From JBBQHM01 sp038323965 (GTDB taxonomy: Bacteria > Verrucomicrobiota > Verrucomicrobiia > Chthoniobacterales > UBA10450): a DNA stretch of 15,609 nucleotides. Below are positions 13,320 to 15,609 of the stretch, in pieces (position 1 is the first letter of the stretch; every line of letters starts with the position of its first letter). Below the pieces are notes generated by a model, which searched no databases, was not told the origin of the DNA, and saw only the letters and a program-made list of their open reading frames with translations. The stretch is from positions 1 to 15,609 of the forward strand of contig JBBQHM010000049.1 of assembly GCA_038323965.1 (NCBI GenBank). The letters are read 5' to 3'. The position numbers and the translations under genes were made by a program.

Positions 13320-14201
13320 ATGTCTGTCCTAGTCGATAAAAACACGCGCCTCGTGGTGCAGGGGATCACCGGAAGTGCCGGCGGTTTCCACGCTCGACAA
13401 TGCATGGAATACGGGACGAACGTCGTTGCCGGCGTTACGCCTGGTAAAGGGGGGCAAAAGTTCGATGCGAAAGTGCCGGTCTTCGACACCGTGGCGGAAG
13501 CACGAGCTGAGACCGGTTGCAACGTCTCGATGATTTTCGTGCCGGCGGCCGGTGCGGCCGACTCCATTCTGGAAGCGGTCGATGCCGGTGTGGAATTGGT
13601 TGTCTGCATCACGGAAGGCATTCCAGTGATGGATATGATGCGGGTGAAAGCCCAGATGCGCGGTAAGAAGTCGCGTCTCATCGGGCCAAATTGCCCCGGC
13701 ATCATCACCCCCGGCGCCGCCAAGATCGGCATTATGCCGGGTTACATTCATAACCCCGGTAACGTTGGTGTAATCTCCCGTTCCGGGACCCTCACTTATG
13801 AGGCGGTCTGGCAGCTAACGAGTCGTGGGCTGGGTCAATCGACTTGCATCGGAATCGGGGGCGATCCGATCAACGGAATGTCGCACCTGGATGCGGTGAA
13901 GCTTTTTAATGATGATCCGGGCACGGAAGCGCTGATCCTGATCGGGGAAATTGGAGGTTCGGCGGAGGAGGAGGCGGCCGAGTGGATCGCCCAGAATTGC
14001 CGCAAACCGGTAGCTGCCTTCATCGCGGGAGCGACCGCACCTCCCGGCCGACGCATGGGACACGCGGGCGCAATTGTTTCCGGTGGCAAAGGGACAGCCG
14101 CCGGTAAGATTGAAGCGCTGCAGGCCGCAGGAATTGCGGTGGCCGAAACACCCGCCACCATGGCAGACACACTAATCAAGCGGATGAAAGGCGAATCCTA
14201 A
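13320..14201 (+). CDS. sucD: Succinyl-CoA synthetase (succinate-CoA ligase), alpha subunit
   Basis: This is the catalytic partner of SucC. The 293-residue protein has the CoA-binding Rossmann domain (QGITGSAGGFHARQCMEYGT, 14-33; PGKGG, 41-45), the conserved IGPNCPGIITPG (121-132) and the active-site phosphohistidine H248 in GRRMGHAGAIVSGG. Length and ends fit the family. It is separated from sucC by the VOC gene and a 105-nt spacer with a strong inverted repeat, which is unusual because sucC and sucD normally abut. The ATG at 13320 has no Shine-Dalgarno sequence. Citrate synthase starts 2 nt after its stop, implying co-translation. Confidence 0.97.
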   Translation: MSVLVDKNTRLVVQGITGSAGGFHARQCMEYGTNVVAGVTPGKGGQKFDAKVPVFDTVAEARAETGCNVSMIFVPAAGAADSILEAVDAGVELVVCITEGIPVMDMMRVKAQMRGKKSRLIGPNCPGIITPGAAKIGIMPGYIHNPGNVGVISRSGTLTYEAVWQLTSRGLGQSTCIGIGGDPINGMSHLDAVKLFNDDPGTEALILIGEIGGSAEEEAAEWIAQNCRKPVAAFIAGATAPPGRRMGHAGAIVSGGKGTAAGKIEALQAAGIAVAETPATMADTLIKRMKGES

Positions 14202-14203
14202 AG

Positions 14204-15334
14204 ATGGCACTCAGCACACGCGGACTGGAAGGGGTGGTGGCAAATACAACGCGGCTGAGCGACGTCGTCGGCGATAAAGGGCAGCTGATTTATTGCGGTT
14301 ACGATATCAACGAGCTGGCCGGGAAGGTTAGCTACGAGGAGATCGTCTTTTTGCTCTGGAATAATCGGCTTCCTAATCGCCAGGAACTGGAGAAGTGCGC
14401 CAACCAGCTGCGGACGCAACGCGAATTGCCCGGCGGCATTGTCGATTTTATTAAGTCGGCCCCAAAGGATGCAAATCCCATGGACGTGATCCGCACCGCT
14501 GTTTCCATGCTCGGCCTGTACGATCCGGACCACGGCAAGGAAGCTTCGCCGGAACTAAACAAAGCGCGGGCGCGAAACATCACGGCCAAGCTTGGGGTCA
14601 TCGCGGCTTACTACCATCGCGCGCGTTGCGGAAAGGCGCTTCCGCCGGTGCGCGAAGATCTCAGCGAAGCCGCGCATTTTCTTTATTTGATGTCGGGCGA
14701 ACCACCGACAAAAGAAGCGACCGATACCCTCGATGTCGCGTTTGTGCTCCATGCCGACCACGGAATGAATGCATCGACTTTCAGCGCTCGCGTCACCATC
14801 TCTACCCTCACTGATTTTTATTCGGCCATTACCTCCGCCATCGGCACGCTAAAAGGTCCCCTGCATGGAGGAGCCAATGAAGGAGTTATTAATATGCTCG
14901 AGGAAATCGGGGACGAAGATAACGTCGATGCCTACATCACGGAGCAGCTCGCGCAGAAGAAGAAAATCATGGGCATCGGCCATCGCGTCTATAAGACGCT
15001 GGATCCGCGCGCCCCGCACCTCCGGGATATGGCAGTGAAGCTCAGTACGAAAGTGGGCGAACCTAAGTGGATCAGGATGTCCGCGCGGATCGCCGAGCTG
15101 ATGAAGGAGAAAAAGAATCTCAACGCCAACGTCGATTTTTACTCCGCTACGGTTTATCACTCGTTAGGTATTCCGCGCGACCTTTTCACGCCGGTCTTCG
15201 CCATTGCCCGCTGCTCCGGATGGTGTGCCCATGTGCTGGAGCAACTTGAAGATAATCGCCTTTACCGTCCGCTCAGCGAGTATGTGGGCGAACCCGTCGG
15301 CAAGAAAGTCGTGCCAATCGACCAGCGCGGTTAG
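14204..15334 (+). CDS. gltA: Citrate synthase
   Basis: This enzyme condenses acetyl-CoA and oxaloacetate to citrate, the entry step of the TCA cycle. The 376-residue protein has the catalytic residues H221 (LKGPLHGGANEGV), H260 (GIGHRVYK) and D311 (NVDFYSATVYHSLGIP). Its short length and compact N-terminus resemble the dimeric type I forms (CitZ, archaeal) rather than the longer NADH-regulated hexameric E. coli GltA. It shares some sequence with 2-methylcitrate synthase, but no prp genes are nearby and the sucC/sucD context supports the TCA role. The ATG lies 2 nt after the sucD stop. Its stop overlaps the stop of the minus-strand relic that follows. Confidence 0.95.
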   Translation: MALSTRGLEGVVANTTRLSDVVGDKGQLIYCGYDINELAGKVSYEEIVFLLWNNRLPNRQELEKCANQLRTQRELPGGIVDFIKSAPKDANPMDVIRTAVSMLGLYDPDHGKEASPELNKARARNITAKLGVIAAYYHRARCGKALPPVREDLSEAAHFLYLMSGEPPTKEATDTLDVAFVLHADHGMNASTFSARVTISTLTDFYSAITSAIGTLKGPLHGGANEGVINMLEEIGDEDNVDAYITEQLAQKKKIMGIGHRVYKTLDPRAPHLRDMAVKLSTKVGEPKWIRMSARIAELMKEKKNLNANVDFYSATVYHSLGIPRDLFTPVFAIARCSGWCAHVLEQLEDNRLYRPLSEYVGEPVGKKVVPIDQRG

Positions 15335-15480
15335 ATCGAGCGTTTGGCTTCGCGCTGGCGGATCAGCGCGGCTTGTTCCAAAATGTTGAGCAGCAACAAC
15401 TACGCAAAGGCGACCGAGGTGACGCTTGTGTGCGGCGTGCGGGCGGAGAGCTCAACAAACTTAAGATGGACAGCACGATA
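15331..15480 (-). pseudogene. Broken C-terminal end of a membrane-protein gene
   Basis: On the minus strand the last 23 codons before TAA at 15331-15333 read LLLLNILEQAALIRQREAKR SI with very GC3-rich codon use, typical of real genes here. An in-frame TAG at 15400-15402 interrupts the frame; upstream it continues as SARTPHTSVTSVAFA. Further up, the coding-like signal moves to another frame (CFSFVLIIIVLSIL, a membrane helix), suggesting a frameshift too. I infer a decayed membrane or transporter protein. The family is not identifiable; an ABC sugar permease C-terminus is one possibility. Confidence 0.35.
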
Positions 15481-15609
15481 ATTATCAAGACGAAGCTGAA
15501 GCAACGTCCCCAACCTATTGCGCAAAAGTGCAAAAAGTGAGCACTGACCTCTATCTTTCCCCCCAACTCGGCGGGCACCTTGATTGCGAAGAACCTCTAC
15601 GGCAAAGGT
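15481..15609. other. Right edge, no intact gene
   Basis: This stretch holds an ATAGAGGTCAGT motif on the minus strand (15543-15554) next to a short AGTGC/GCACT inverted repeat. To the right of it, the plus strand from about 15555 has a short GC3-rich reading (FPPNSAGTLIAKNLYGKG) that may be the start or a fragment of a gene leaving the window. There is too little sequence to name it. Confidence 0.3.
15543..15554 (-). repeat. ATAGAGGTCAGT motif between two gene relics
   Basis: The minus-strand 12-mer differs by one base from the motif at 409-420. It separates the broken membrane-protein relic from the coding-like sequence at the right edge. The next bases (GCTCACTTTTTGCACTTTTG) are AT-rich and unlike either neighbour. 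Confidence 0.35.

Noticed and set aside
1..15609. tRNA, rRNA, CRISPR array, integrase/transposase gene or toxin-antitoxin pair
   Set aside because: I looked for these on both strands and saw no supporting sequence; mobile-element claims rest only on short motifs and truncated genes.

Overview
The window is a dense stretch of chromosome from a GC-rich, Gram-negative, probably soil- or sediment-dwelling bacterium. Lnt, a lipobox lipoprotein, a secreted S1/P1 nuclease and an RHS/YD-repeat fragment imply an outer membrane. The gene mix, the almost complete lack of Shine-Dalgarno sequences and a GGAGGGACGAGC-type palindromic repeat remind me of Verrucomicrobiota (Chthoniobacterales-like). That assignment is recall and inference, not proof.

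Left arm (1-9381), all on the minus strand. Read in the direction of transcription it holds: a tiny Ser/Thr/Lys/Pro-rich lipoprotein; a phosphoglucomutase/phosphomannomutase; a small basic hypothetical protein; lnt (apolipoprotein N-acyltransferase); an ABC-2 type ATPase; a 732-residue protein that fuses an ABC-2 permease to a complete metal-dependent amidohydrolase; a secreted zinc nuclease of the S1/P1 family; and a 5'-truncated RHS-repeat fragment running off the left edge. Gaps from the hypothetical gene to the fusion gene are 4, 14 and 5 nt, so these four are very likely one transcript. The nuclease follows after 40 nt. The theme is envelope: lipoprotein maturation, export and periplasmic hydrolysis.

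Right arm (9503-15334), all on the plus strand. dinB (DNA polymerase IV) is followed 8 nt later by an ICMT/PEMT-like membrane methyltransferase. Next comes an AT-richer orphan ORF bounded by repeat-like motifs, then a 200-nt GC-rich spacer. The last block is a TCA-cycle cluster: sucC, a small VOC-fold gene, sucD and citrate synthase. SucC and SucD form succinyl-CoA synthetase and citrate synthase starts the cycle, so co-expression makes sense. The VOC gene lying between the two synthetase subunits is the odd member.

The right edge (15335-15609) holds a broken minus-strand membrane-protein relic and no intact gene. The main points for a second look are the permease-amidohydrolase fusion with an extra membrane helix that should put the enzyme in the periplasm; a palindromic repeat inserted in frame inside the phosphoglucomutase gene; and a short ATAGGGGTCAGT-like motif that recurs where gene fragments meet.
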